Shown here in pieces: positions 50,136-59,709 of a stretch of DNA of 64,000 bases. The stretch is taken from the NCBI GenBank assembly GCA_026129135.1, contig JAHCIQ010000002.1, positions 682,001 through 746,000 of the forward strand. The letters are read 5' to 3'. A program made the translations under genes and the position numbers. Within the stretch, counting starts at the first letter, position 1. Every line of letters begins with the position of its first letter. The notes under the pieces were generated by a model. That model saw nothing but the letters and a program-made list of their open reading frames with translations, was not told the DNA's origin and ran no database searches. Source of the DNA: Cyanobacteria bacterium TGS_CYA1. Its GTDB lineage: Bacteria; Cyanobacteriota; Vampirovibrionia; Obscuribacterales; Obscuribacteraceae.

Positions 50136-51494
50136 GTGTTTCGCAAAGGGATTTCGATGGTGGCTCTTGTGCTGTTTGCTCTTGGCGGCTCAAGTTCGGT
50201 GTGCCCATCACAAGCTAGCACACAGCAAGAATTAGTGGCTCTCGATTCGGCTCAAACCCAAGAACTGCTTCCAAAAGCGAAAAAAACTCCATCTTATTCA
50301 AGTCCAGACCGACTTTATGCAGCTGTCTGGTCGCTCGTGAAAGAAGACTTTTATGACAACTCATACAAAGGACAGGACTGGAAACGCTGGGAAAAGAAAT
50401 ACGAAGGCAAACTGACCGACATGGATTCCGCTCACAAAGCGATCGAAACCATGCTTGCAAGCCTTGGCGACAGATATACTCGCTTTCTGGACCAGGACGC
50501 TTTCGATGACGAAAAGAGTCAGATAGAGGCACAGCTGTGTGGAATCGGGGTACAAATCGGGCTCGATAAACAGCACCGAATTGTCGTAATCAGCCCTATC
50601 GAAGATACTCCCGCCCAAAAAGCCGGACTCAGACCCTCAGACCTAATTCTTGAAATTGACGGAAAAGCCACCACTGGTTTTTCAGTGGACGATGCGGCAA
50701 AATACATCCGAGGCGAAGTGGATTCCAAAGTTAATATCACTGTAGGACGCGGTAGCCAGAAGAAAAAATTTGTCATAACGAGAAAAAGAATTCCGTTAAA
50801 GTCAGTGCAAACAGCAAAAATGCTCGATTCCAAAGTTGGCTATATTCGTTTGTCTAGCTTTATTTCGCACAAAGTAGACGTAGAAATGATTGCAGCGCTC
50901 AAAGAATTGTCGCAAGCAAAAGCACTCATTCTAGACCTGCGCGATAATCCGGGCGGACTGTTGAACAAATCCATTTCTGTCTCAGACTTATTTCTCGATT
51001 CAGGAAATGTCGTCTCGACCGTAGACAAAGATGGCTACAAAACTACAATCGCAAGCAAAGCACGACCATTATGTCACGTTCCCCTTGTGATACTGGAAAA
51101 CAAAGGAAGTGCCTCAGCTTCTGAAATCACGATGGGAGCCTTGAAAGACAATGGCAGAGCGGTGCTTGTTGGTGAAACGTCTTTCGGCAAAGGTCTCGTG
51201 CAAGGCATAAACAAATTGGACGATGGGTCTGGAGTCAATATCACTATTGCTCGTTATCTCACACCAAACGATAACGACATTCATGAAAAAGGCATCAGCC
51301 CTGACATCGAAGTGAAGCTTACCAAGAAAATGAAAGAAGATGGAAAAGGTTGCTGGTGGTTAGATCCAAACGGAAACGGTTCGAATCGCAATCCCGAAGA
51401 TTTTAAAGACGTCCAGCTCAAGCGAGCTTATGACACTGCTCGCGACGCTTTGAATAATAAGTCCTCAGTAGCGATGCACGGCGAACTTCCATAA
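50136..51494 (+). CDS. C-terminal processing protease, S41 family
   Basis: Periplasmic CtpA-like serine protease that trims protein C-termini. The 452-residue product starts at GTG (50136; GGAG nine bases upstream), giving signal peptide MFRKGISMVALVLFALGGSS. A PDZ domain covers about 130-215 (GIGVQIGL...AGLRPSDLILEIDG). The catalytic dyad is Ser327 (GSASASE) and Lys352 (FGKGLVQ), correctly 25 residues apart. An ATG at 50157 is a less likely start because it removes the basic leader. A second S41 protease is at the window's right end. Confidence 0.95.
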   Translation: MFRKGISMVALVLFALGGSSSVCPSQASTQQELVALDSAQTQELLPKAKKTPSYSSPDRLYAAVWSLVKEDFYDNSYKGQDWKRWEKKYEGKLTDMDSAHKAIETMLASLGDRYTRFLDQDAFDDEKSQIEAQLCGIGVQIGLDKQHRIVVISPIEDTPAQKAGLRPSDLILEIDGKATTGFSVDDAAKYIRGEVDSKVNITVGRGSQKKKFVITRKRIPLKSVQTAKMLDSKVGYIRLSSFISHKVDVEMIAALKELSQAKALILDLRDNPGGLLNKSISVSDLFLDSGNVVSTVDKDGYKTTIASKARPLCHVPLVILENKGSASASEITMGALKDNGRAVLVGETSFGKGLVQGINKLDDGSGVNITIARYLTPNDNDIHEKGISPDIEVKLTKKMKEDGKGCWWLDPNGNGSNRNPEDFKDVQLKRAYDTARDALNNKSSVAMHGELP

Positions 51495-51496
51495 AC

Positions 51497-52930
51497 TTAT
51501 TGGTCTTTGATGGCGCCAGTGATTGTCTTGGCCAGCTCTTTTGCCATGGCTCTCGGAAAATAATTAGTGATTTCGGAAAAGACAGAATCATCGTGTTTTG
51601 CTTGAGTCAGCCTGCTGAATTTTTTCGATTTGAGCATCCAAATTGTCTCGCCGGTTTCAGCATTGACCAGTTTTCCCGATAAGCGAACATCCGCAATATC
51701 GCCCATATAGTTGTCTTGCAACTCGACTTCGAGCACTTCCATTTGCAGCTGATATTTAGAACTCACATCGCCTGTCACGACGTCTTTATTACGCAGACAA
51801 TGTTTGAGTTCTTTTTGAAACTCAGTTTCTATCTTCTTATCAAGTTCTAGTTCGAGCAGTCTTTTTGTCACATCAAGATTGTCTTTCTGTGCAAATCCCT
51901 GCCAGATAGCATCCATTTTCACTTTACTGGGACCCACTACTGGCAGTATCGAAATGCGGTCTACTAATGAGCCTCTATTTGCAGGGGTAATCACAGTTGC
52001 AACAGGAGTTGGAGCAAGATTTGAATTAGCAGTTGGAACTAATGCGATTTCTACTTTGCCGCCATTGCCTTTGAGTTCCTCTGGCACACTTGCTGGACTT
52101 ACAGGTTTTGAAGCAAGTACCAGATCATCGCCCTTCCATACGCTTTTCATCACTGGTTGTTGAAGCTCGCCTCTTTCCTGGAGCACTTCGCTTTGAACCG
52201 AATCTTTCAGTGATTTGAACGCCTCATTCAGTCTGGTGTATTGCCCGCGCGAAGAAAAACCATCAATCAGTTTTTTGGTAAAGACTCCGTTTTCATATTT
52301 TTTCGATTCCCACGAAACTTGATTTGGCTCGCTCGAACAAATTATTAACATTCCTTTGCCCATCGGTATTTGTCCAACATCGAAATTGCCCTGGCGAACG
52401 AGTCCTTTACCATCTGACTTAGTCTTGGCTGCGCCACTGTGACAGGCATCGAGTATCAATACTATTCGATCGCAATGCACACGACTTTGAATGGTCGAAG
52501 CCAAATCTTGAAGCGAAATCCCTGTTCCAAACAGGGCGTTGCGCGATGTATCGTGCGCAACGACATAATTCATTCCTTCCAGATCCATCTGCGAGGGACT
52601 GCCGTGACTGGAAAAATAAATCACGACAAGATCATTGGGCTTAGCCAAACGCGGAAGCCACGAATCCCCAATTTCAGTCAGGATGCGGCTGCGCGTAGCC
52701 TGATTATCAACCAGTAATTTGACATGATCGGGTGCGAAATTAGCCTTTTCAATTAAAAAATCACAAAAATCCTTGGCATCTTTGGCAGGATATTTCAGAT
52801 CGAGACTTGGGTCTTGAAATTTACTTATTCCTATGACCAGAGCCCACTTATCGCCGACCGCAGTACTCTGAGCAAATGCCACCGGATGCAGTAGCAGTGC
52901 GCAAATCAAAAGCAAAATAATTTTTTTCAT
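51497..52930 (-). CDS. Secreted caspase-like protease (peptidase C14)
   Basis: A 477-residue protein with signal peptide (1-20, AFAQ). The p20-like caspase domain (25-265) shows the His109 site (YFSSHGSP) and catalytic Cys163 (LDACHSGAA), with an acidic Asp161 beside it. A Pro/Thr/Val linker leads to a C-terminal domain (320-475) with LVNAETGETIWMLKSKK, resembling lipoprotein/penicillin-binding regulatory folds (CsgG/LpoB-like). Arg- or Lys-specific cleavage is usual for bacterial orthocaspases. It is coupled to the preceding gene (4-base overlap) and convergent with the S41 gene. Confidence 0.92.
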   Translation of the reverse strand: MKKIILLLICALLLHPVAFAQSTAVGDKWALVIGISKFQDPSLDLKYPAKDAKDFCDFLIEKANFAPDHVKLLVDNQATRSRILTEIGDSWLPRLAKPNDLVVIYFSSHGSPSQMDLEGMNYVVAHDTSRNALFGTGISLQDLASTIQSRVHCDRIVLILDACHSGAAKTKSDGKGLVRQGNFDVGQIPMGKGMLIICSSEPNQVSWESKKYENGVFTKKLIDGFSSRGQYTRLNEAFKSLKDSVQSEVLQERGELQQPVMKSVWKGDDLVLASKPVSPASVPEELKGNGGKVEIALVPTANSNLAPTPVATVITPANRGSLVDRISILPVVGPSKVKMDAIWQGFAQKDNLDVTKRLLELELDKKIETEFQKELKHCLRNKDVVTGDVSSKYQLQMEVLEVELQDNYMGDIADVRLSGKLVNAETGETIWMLKSKKFSRLTQAKHDDSVFSEITNYFPRAMAKELAKTITGAIKDQ

Positions 52931-53673
52931 TTAAATCGTTTGAGATATTCTTCCAGTTCTGGAATTTCTTTCATTTTCTTTTGCAATTCTTGCTTCGACA
53001 TTTGAGAAGGAGATTTCCCCCCAAGCTTGTCGGCAATGATCATATCTAATAATTGATCAGATTGTCCGCCTGCTCCGCCACCCATCGTTCTAAAACTGGA
53101 AGGTATCGCTTGAGGGTCTGCAATTAGATTGCCGGGACCTAATTTGCGGCCCGGACCAGCCTTTGAAGCGTTTGCAGCCTCGATTTTCAATTCTTCGTTT
53201 CTTTTGAGCTGCTCGTCAAGACTTGTTTTGAGCGAGTCGATTCTTTTTTGAATTGCTTCATCTGGCTGACTTTTCGCCGCCATATCTTCTATATATTCGA
53301 AGGCTTTCATGTAATTAGTAATGCCGATGCCATTCTCTTTGGCTCTGTAAATTGAACGCAAAAGCTCTGAGCGTGCTTCTGTCAAAGGACCATCTCTAAC
53401 TATAACTTCAGGTTCGGGCGGCAAGTCAGAACTTGTCTGAGGAGTTTCTTGGGTGCTCGATTTGGTTGCATCTGGCGCGTCTTTTCTTGCATCCGGGGCA
53501 AGCTCGTCTGCCACTGGAGTCAGACTTGGTCTGTTCATGGGAATCTGTACTTCGCTTTTGGGCTCGGGTGGAAGATCATCTGGCTTGAATCCGGGCATTG
53601 CGTCGGCAGCGTGCGATGGCTGGCATAAAGCTAAGCCAAGAGTTAGAGCAATCAAAACCAACTTGATTTTCAT
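52927..53673 (-). CDS. Secreted Pro-rich/coiled-coil protein coupled to the caspase gene
   Basis: Not recognised. A signal peptide (1-22, SHAAD) precedes a disordered Pro/Asp/Glu/Ser region (25-95), a helical coiled-coil-like region (100-165), a Gly-rich linker (about 173-205) and a short Lys/Glu helix at the end. Its stop overlaps the caspase start, so the two are made together. It could be a substrate, inhibitor or scaffold of the caspase. There are several Lys and Arg sites in exposed regions that would suit orthocaspase cleavage. Confidence 0.7.
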   Translation of the reverse strand: MKIKLVLIALTLGLALCQPSHAADAMPGFKPDDLPPEPKSEVQIPMNRPSLTPVADELAPDARKDAPDATKSSTQETPQTSSDLPPEPEVIVRDGPLTEARSELLRSIYRAKENGIGITNYMKAFEYIEDMAAKSQPDEAIQKRIDSLKTSLDEQLKRNEELKIEAANASKAGPGRKLGPGNLIADPQAIPSSFRTMGGGAGGQSDQLLDMIIADKLGGKSPSQMSKQELQKKMKEIPELEEYLKRFK

Positions 53674-53875
53674 GTGCGAAAGGTTCCTTAGAGACGTTAA
53701 CCCAATTCTATTATGCTATTCGATACTATGCCAATTCATATACTTTAGGGTGCAATGCGGAGCCTGAAATCCCGCGCCACATTAAATTCTCGCCTTTTTT
53801 GGCGCCTAAAGGGTATTATGCAATTAGGAAGAATGGTTATTTGTGCAATGTGGGTTGTTTGGGAGGAAGAAATTT

Positions 53876-55621
53876 TTGCACGGCAAACTCGATTTGACCA
53901 ATGCCAAAGGCCTGAAAAAATCTGAAATCAGATTTCTGTCAAAGTTATTGCAGAAACGGATTCCAAAAGACAAGATTCTTACCATGGATCTGGCCGACAC
54001 AGTTGCAGAAATCTCTAACTCGACCGGACACAATATCTCTGTAGTTTTGAATCGTCACGGACAGGTGGTCAACATCACAGTTGGTCAACCAAACGACGTC
54101 AACATGCCCGAACTGCGAGGAGTTCGCGTTGGTCCTGGTCGATTGTGCGGTCATCGCATCATTCATACCAATTTCTCGAAGGGCGGCAAAAGCTCCCAAG
54201 AATACAAGACTAAAACTGGTGAAGCATTCAGCAAAGAAAATCTCAATTGTCTGGCTAAAAACAGACTTGATTTACTTGCTCAAATCGATGTCAATCCAGA
54301 ACAAACTTTCAACAAATCAAAAGGTGAGCAAGCCTTTATGGCAGACGCAGTGCACATTGCACACTTGCTTCCTGGGCGCGATAGCGAAGGTAAAATCTAC
54401 AAAATTTTGCCACCACAAACAGCGCGCAGCACTCAAGAAGACGACTTTCAAGATCTCATCGGTTCGCTTGAAGACGAATTTCGAGTCAATGCTCCAGGTA
54501 CGGCTTTTGTCGAAGGAGAAGAGCGCGCCATCTTGGTCGACCTTATTACCGAAGGTGCTAATGCTTTTCAAATCGAAGATGATCTGGACGAACTCGCACT
54601 TTTAGCTCGCACCGCTGGTGCTACCATTTGCGGACGCATGACCCAGGCTCGTCAAAAACCACATCCCAATTATTTTTTAGGCTCGGGCAAAGTGCAAGAA
54701 GTTGCGCTTCTAGTCCAGGAAATGGGCGCCAACATGGTGGTGGTAGATAAAGAGCTTTCGCCTACTCAAGCTCAAAATCTCACCGAGATGATTGGTGTAA
54801 AAGTCGTAGACCGAACCGAATTGATTTTAGACATATTCGCTCAACGTGCACAGACCAAAGAAGGAAAGCTACAAGTTGAGCTTGCTCAGCTCAAATATCT
54901 CTATCCGCGACTTGTGGGTAAAGGTCAAATATTATCCCGACTCGGGGGCGGTATCGGAACCAGAGGTCCCGGGGAAACCAAACTCGAAATCGATCGCCGC
55001 GTTATTCGCGATCGAATAAATCAACTCGAAAAAGAAACAGCTCGCATCAAAAATTATCGCGAAACACAGCGTCGCCAGCGCACTTCGCTCAATTTGCCTG
55101 TAATTGCTTTGACTGGTTATACAAACTCGGGCAAATCGACATTGATAAATTCGCTGACAAAATCAAGCGTGTTCGTTGAAGACAAACTCTTTGCGACGCT
55201 CGATCCAACGACCAGAAAAACAATGCTGCCAGACGGCAGTCCCGTATTGATTTCGGACACTGTTGGATTCATCAAGAAATTGCCGACATCGCTTGTTAAC
55301 GCTTTTAAAGCCACTCTTGAAGAAGTGGTGGTGGCAGACATACTTGTTCATGTCGTCGATGCCTCGCACCCAAATGTAGAACAACATATTGCAAGCGTGT
55401 TTGATATCTTGAGCGAACTCGAAGCCGTAGACAAGCCTATCATCACAGTCTTGAACAAAGCAGACAAAGTCCGTCGCGAAGATCTAGAATGGCTCTTTCC
55501 TCAAGTGATAAATCCAGTTATCGTATCTGCAACTCAAAAAGTGGGATTGCAGGGACTACTTTTGCAAATTCAAAAACTGGTGCAAGACGTCTGTCCTAAC
55601 CGTCGCAAATTCAGCGCTTAA
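53876..55621 (+). CDS. hflX: GTPase HflX, long form
   Basis: Ribosome-associated GTPase that splits stalled 70S ribosomes. I prefer TTG 53876 (GGAGG 9 bases upstream, 581 residues); GTG 53843 would add 11 residues. An N-terminal extension of about 190 residues (KGLKKSEIRFLSKLLQKRIP...), as in cyanobacterial-type HflX, precedes the HflX subdomain (GGGIGTRGPGETKLE) and G domain with G1 GYTNSGKST, G3 DTVGF and G4 NKAD. Its 169-base upstream region is AT-rich without a clear promoter. Confidence 0.95.
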   Translation: MHGKLDLTNAKGLKKSEIRFLSKLLQKRIPKDKILTMDLADTVAEISNSTGHNISVVLNRHGQVVNITVGQPNDVNMPELRGVRVGPGRLCGHRIIHTNFSKGGKSSQEYKTKTGEAFSKENLNCLAKNRLDLLAQIDVNPEQTFNKSKGEQAFMADAVHIAHLLPGRDSEGKIYKILPPQTARSTQEDDFQDLIGSLEDEFRVNAPGTAFVEGEERAILVDLITEGANAFQIEDDLDELALLARTAGATICGRMTQARQKPHPNYFLGSGKVQEVALLVQEMGANMVVVDKELSPTQAQNLTEMIGVKVVDRTELILDIFAQRAQTKEGKLQVELAQLKYLYPRLVGKGQILSRLGGGIGTRGPGETKLEIDRRVIRDRINQLEKETARIKNYRETQRRQRTSLNLPVIALTGYTNSGKSTLINSLTKSSVFVEDKLFATLDPTTRKTMLPDGSPVLISDTVGFIKKLPTSLVNAFKATLEEVVVADILVHVVDASHPNVEQHIASVFDILSELEAVDKPIITVLNKADKVRREDLEWLFPQVINPVIVSATQKVGLQGLLLQIQKLVQDVCPNRRKFSA

Positions 55622-55642
55622 TTCCCAAAACCCAAACATAAC

Positions 55643-55671
55643 TTGACAACAGGGGTTTTTCCTCATACAGT
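55643..55671 (+). promoter_or_regulatory. Sigma-70-type promoter after hflX
   Basis: TTGACA (55643-55648), exactly 17 bases, then TACAGT (55666-55671). It lies 22 bases after the hflX stop and about 30 bases before the TTG start at 55702, so it should drive the HEIGH protein and possibly the glycosyltransferase behind it. Confidence 0.65.
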
Positions 55672-55701
55672 GGATAAACTTCAATACTCAGGTACTTACT
55701 A

Positions 55702-57015
55702 TTGTCTGCAAGGGCTTCGACTGATGGTGTTCCATCAGTGCCTACTAGTGGTGACAATATTTCAGATTCTGTCGGCCAAACAACTGGTTCGACAGAGAAT
55801 GCTCTTATAAATAGATTCGACTACGCTGGTGGAATGAAAGATTATCTGGCTAGCATTAAAACGATGACCGAATCTGCGAACCAATTTTTACCATCTTTTG
55901 CGCCTGAATCGCCCATGTTGCTTGCTAATGCTGATGGTATAAATCCAAATTCCATTAACGATGCCCTGCCTGTATTTGCTCAACTGACTGGTGAAAAACG
56001 AGGCGAAAAACGAAACGAACGACGAGGAGAACCAACGCGTCCGGGAGATATTAACGTCAAACCAGAAGCGGTGGACCCGGGAATCCAAGCTAAAATAGAC
56101 GACCTGCAACAGCGCTTCAAAATTACTATCACTCCGCCAGGCATTAAGCTTGGCAATCAAGAAAATTTATGCGCGCCAGACACAGCAAGACCTGGAGCTA
56201 AACCGACAGATACTGGAGCGCCAATTTACTCCAGAGTTCCAACAATGCGCGAACTCAAAGCGCTTGAATCAGCACTTCAAACCACTGGTGATGCAGCATT
56301 GACTCGAGATGGCAGTCCATTAAAAGTAACATTTACAGACAAACCATCAGAATCTACTGGCAGAAAAGGAAAATCTGGTGGCGAAGGTGCGTATTACTTG
56401 CCACCAAAAGAAAATAACGGTGTTGCTGAACTTCGAATAAATCCAACAAGCAAACTTTTAGATCCAATCTTGACTCACATGTTAAGACATGAAATCGGTC
56501 ATAACGCCGAAAATAATGCTTACACTGACAGCAAACATCCAGATGATATCTTGCATGGAATAGGATTTAAGCAAGTTGCTAATCCGTTTTACTCTGGCGC
56601 ACCTGGTGAGCCGAGCACACTTGACGCTGTGCGAGTCAATGAAAACGCAAAAGAAAGTCTATATATAAAGCTCCCTCCAGACTGCAACAATCCTAGAGGC
56701 CACTGGCTGCGAGTAAATGAAAAAGGTCAGCTTTTAAGTCAGTTCGGCAGAGTAGTTCCGATGCGTAATGGCGAACCGGATTTCAGGTCGCCGATTCAAC
56801 CCTTCTCGCGACAAGATAGTTTCATACAAAATAATATCGTTGTTAAAAATCCCACAAAATATTTCGATAATGCAAACGAAGTTATTACTGAAGCTTTCGC
56901 TCGATACAGCGGACTTGATGATGCAGGAAAAGCCAAGTTTCAATTAGATTTTCCCAATCACTATGAAGCGGTGAGAAGAATGCTCGAAGCACAAAAACGA
57001 AACCTGGGTCGTTAA
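55702..57015 (+). CDS. Putative zincin with HEIGH motif
   Basis: A 437-residue protein with no signal peptide. The first 130 residues are low complexity and probably disordered (Ser/Thr/Gly, then a GEKRGEKRNERRGE basic patch). The C-terminal part carries His263-Glu264-Ile-Gly-His267, the HExxH zinc motif, and Glu397 in ITEAFARY could be a third ligand. It may be a toxin-like metallopeptidase; the family is not recognised. The start is TTG at 55702, supported by the promoter just upstream; the ATG at 55834 is an alternative. Confidence 0.75.
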   Translation: MSARASTDGVPSVPTSGDNISDSVGQTTGSTENALINRFDYAGGMKDYLASIKTMTESANQFLPSFAPESPMLLANADGINPNSINDALPVFAQLTGEKRGEKRNERRGEPTRPGDINVKPEAVDPGIQAKIDDLQQRFKITITPPGIKLGNQENLCAPDTARPGAKPTDTGAPIYSRVPTMRELKALESALQTTGDAALTRDGSPLKVTFTDKPSESTGRKGKSGGEGAYYLPPKENNGVAELRINPTSKLLDPILTHMLRHEIGHNAENNAYTDSKHPDDILHGIGFKQVANPFYSGAPGEPSTLDAVRVNENAKESLYIKLPPDCNNPRGHWLRVNEKGQLLSQFGRVVPMRNGEPDFRSPIQPFSRQDSFIQNNIVVKNPTKYFDNANEVITEAFARYSGLDDAGKAKFQLDFPNHYEAVRRMLEAQKRNLGR

Positions 57016-57041
57016 AGCCACAGCATTGATATACTGAGCGG

Positions 57042-59600
57042 GTGACAAGGTTTTACCCTCTTTTAGTTTTTGTTGTAGCGCTTGCAATCGCCGGAATTGT
57101 TGGGCTTTCGCGCCGTGCCATAGACACTGCATATTTTTTCGACTCTGGACTTTATATGCAGTCTGCAGTCGCCATTCATGATGCATTCACCCATCTGCAA
57201 AGTAACGGACTGAATACTTTGCAACTAGAATGTGTCAATTTGAAAGAAAAGCTTCTGCTCGATGGTCCGGTTATGCCTTTAATTGGAGGCATACCTTTCT
57301 GGATCATGGGTGCAAAACCAAAACTCGAAGCAATGCAACCAGTTCTTGCTCTGCTTGTTTTCTTCCAAGCCCTGTCTTCTTTGTGCATGTTTTTTCTGGG
57401 TAGAAAACTAACCCAAAGCCACAATTTTGCGCTCTTGTCGGGTCTGTTATGGGCCACTTATCCTGCAGCCATATTTGGAACGACAAAATTACTGACGGAG
57501 CCTGCAGGCGTTTTATTCAGTCTTCTAGCCCTTGTATTGTGCGTGATTCTTAGTGAGCAAGAATCTTTCAAACGCGTTTGTGCGACCACGTTTGCCCTTG
57601 GCGTAATTATGAGTCTGCTTCTTCTACTGCGTCCTATCCTTGCACCGGCCCTGGTGCCAGTACTGATGGGACTGATTTTTGTAAAGAAGAAAAACGGTAT
57701 GCCTTTAAACACCATATTTAGTGGCGTATCGACATGTGTGTTAGGCGGATTAATAACACTCGCTCCATGGCTCTGGTTTACTCATACAGCCAGCGGCGAA
57801 GTGGTTTTAACCCCCAAACGTTTTCCTGTGTACAACCTCGTGTGTGGTCTTGATCTTGCATCGGACGGACGGATTTTTGTTACACCAAGACCAGCCACCA
57901 TAGATGAAGAAAAAGAAAAAAGCATGCAAATGCTATCGAGAAACATTCAAGAAAAACCTCTCGATCACTTACTACTGTTGTTTCGAAAACCCGCAAGACT
58001 ATGGCTTGACGCCTGGAATGACTACAGAGCGCCTCTGATAATCCTTCCGGCCTGGGCAATAACCTGGTGGCACCTTCTGTTTTTGATTTGTGGAGGAGCA
58101 GGAATTATTTCCTTTTCTGCCCTGGTTTTAAAACGAGCTGAATTAGCTAACAAGGCGCAACCAGTTATTTTGTTTGGATCGCTTAGCTTCATCGCCGTCC
58201 ATTTGCTCTATTTGTTTTTCAGTGCCTGTCCGCGTTATGGACACACATCGATGCCTTTCATAACCTTGTTTGGCGTTTACTTTCTAAGCCGACTCAGAAC
58301 TGGCTCGAACAGTTTAAAACGCAGCGCTCTATTTGGTTTTGCTTCGCTTTTTACAGTCGCGTTGATCTTGCATTTACCCGTGCAATTCATTTTGCTTGGC
58401 TTAAATATTTCACCTACCCTGGCTCTATTAATCTCGGTACTGCTCAAATCAAGCGTGATATTGTTTTTTGCCACCATTGCTATAGTAACCACTCACCCTG
58501 AGTGGAAATCCTTTTTGAAAGAGCGGCTCTTCAAAGCATCAGTGCCGATATTTGCACTGACTGTCATTTTAGTCTCGTCGGCAGAAGAAATCGGTGGACC
58601 CAGAGAAGCAAAATCTGTATTAGGAAAAGACGAGAAGATAAGTCGCGAAATTGATTTGTCGGTAGAGAAACCAGACTGGGCTCTAATTTTGGTGGACGGT
58701 TCAAAAGAACTGGAAGATGCGACTCTTTATGTCAATGGTCACAAATTAGACAATTCGCCTATTGCGTTGCATCAATTTAGCACAACGGAAAACAGCCTGC
58801 ACAATTATCAAATGTTCGCCAAATTGCTCAATATGAGCCAATCTGACTTCAGACAGTGGCGAGCAGCAATTGTGCCAGTTCAGGATCTCAATTTCAAAGG
58901 CAAAAACGAAATTGTAATAAAGTCAGGTAAAGACCAGACTGTTTTATACAGTTCGTACAAACAGCTTTCAGGCGAAACCCGCCTCCCGTCGCTCTTTAAC
59001 TTCTGTTTCTACAAGCTCAATACAAGCCAAGCAGACATGGATGCGCGAGTCCCATATATTGAAATAGATAATCACGACCAAAGTTCTGGGTCGCTTAAGC
59101 GAATAATACTTGCTTTGGGCTACAAAAAACGAGTCGATAACCAGACTCTAGATACTCCTGTATCAGTTGAAAAAGATTTACTCAAAGGCAAACCCTCACC
59201 ATTTATGATACCACCAGGACTTTTAACTTTTGTAGATTCTGGCGTCAATGATTTGAGCATTGATACCAGTGGTCTATTGAAAGTCACTCTTGATGCCAGA
59301 TTCAAAAGCCCAAGCGCGACAAAATTACAGTTAGACCTCATGTGTCGTCTTGAAAATCAACCAGACTTTTCGGTCAATGTTTTCAATCAAACCAAAATTT
59401 TAGATCTGCAAGGACAAGCAAAAACAGAGAACTTTCAAATCACCAGTTATATTCCAGCATCTTGCGTTTCGTCCGGAAAATTCAGACCCCAGGCCGTTCT
59501 CGTGTCGAAAAATGCCCCTGTGCAGGTAGAAGAATTAAAAATCAAAATAGTACGAATCGACGCGCCAGACTTCAGAAACAGCCACGGGGATTTGTATTAG
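57042..59600 (+). CDS. Polytopic membrane glycosyltransferase (ArnT/PMT-like)
   Basis: An 852-residue integral membrane protein. The N-terminal half (1-500) has about 12 helices, with FFDSGLYMQSA in the first periplasmic loop, in the place of the catalytic acidic residue of GT-C enzymes (GT39/GT83). The C-terminal third (510-852) is a periplasmic beta-rich domain without a clear match. Such enzymes move sugars from polyprenyl phosphate to lipids or proteins. GTG start 26 bases after the HEIGH gene; they may be co-transcribed. Confidence 0.8.
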   Translation: MTRFYPLLVFVVALAIAGIVGLSRRAIDTAYFFDSGLYMQSAVAIHDAFTHLQSNGLNTLQLECVNLKEKLLLDGPVMPLIGGIPFWIMGAKPKLEAMQPVLALLVFFQALSSLCMFFLGRKLTQSHNFALLSGLLWATYPAAIFGTTKLLTEPAGVLFSLLALVLCVILSEQESFKRVCATTFALGVIMSLLLLLRPILAPALVPVLMGLIFVKKKNGMPLNTIFSGVSTCVLGGLITLAPWLWFTHTASGEVVLTPKRFPVYNLVCGLDLASDGRIFVTPRPATIDEEKEKSMQMLSRNIQEKPLDHLLLLFRKPARLWLDAWNDYRAPLIILPAWAITWWHLLFLICGGAGIISFSALVLKRAELANKAQPVILFGSLSFIAVHLLYLFFSACPRYGHTSMPFITLFGVYFLSRLRTGSNSLKRSALFGFASLFTVALILHLPVQFILLGLNISPTLALLISVLLKSSVILFFATIAIVTTHPEWKSFLKERLFKASVPIFALTVILVSSAEEIGGPREAKSVLGKDEKISREIDLSVEKPDWALILVDGSKELEDATLYVNGHKLDNSPIALHQFSTTENSLHNYQMFAKLLNMSQSDFRQWRAAIVPVQDLNFKGKNEIVIKSGKDQTVLYSSYKQLSGETRLPSLFNFCFYKLNTSQADMDARVPYIEIDNHDQSSGSLKRIILALGYKKRVDNQTLDTPVSVEKDLLKGKPSPFMIPPGLLTFVDSGVNDLSIDTSGLLKVTLDARFKSPSATKLQLDLMCRLENQPDFSVNVFNQTKILDLQGQAKTENFQITSYIPASCVSSGKFRPQAVLVSKNAPVQVEELKIKIVRIDAPDFRNSHGDLY

Positions 59601-59709
59601 TTTCCCCTCACTTTACATAATGACATGCCGTAATAAATGCCAAGAGTTAGGTGTTAGTATTAGACGAGCGGCTTTAACAATTTTACCGCCGCAATCTAAT
59701 AAGGAACCT

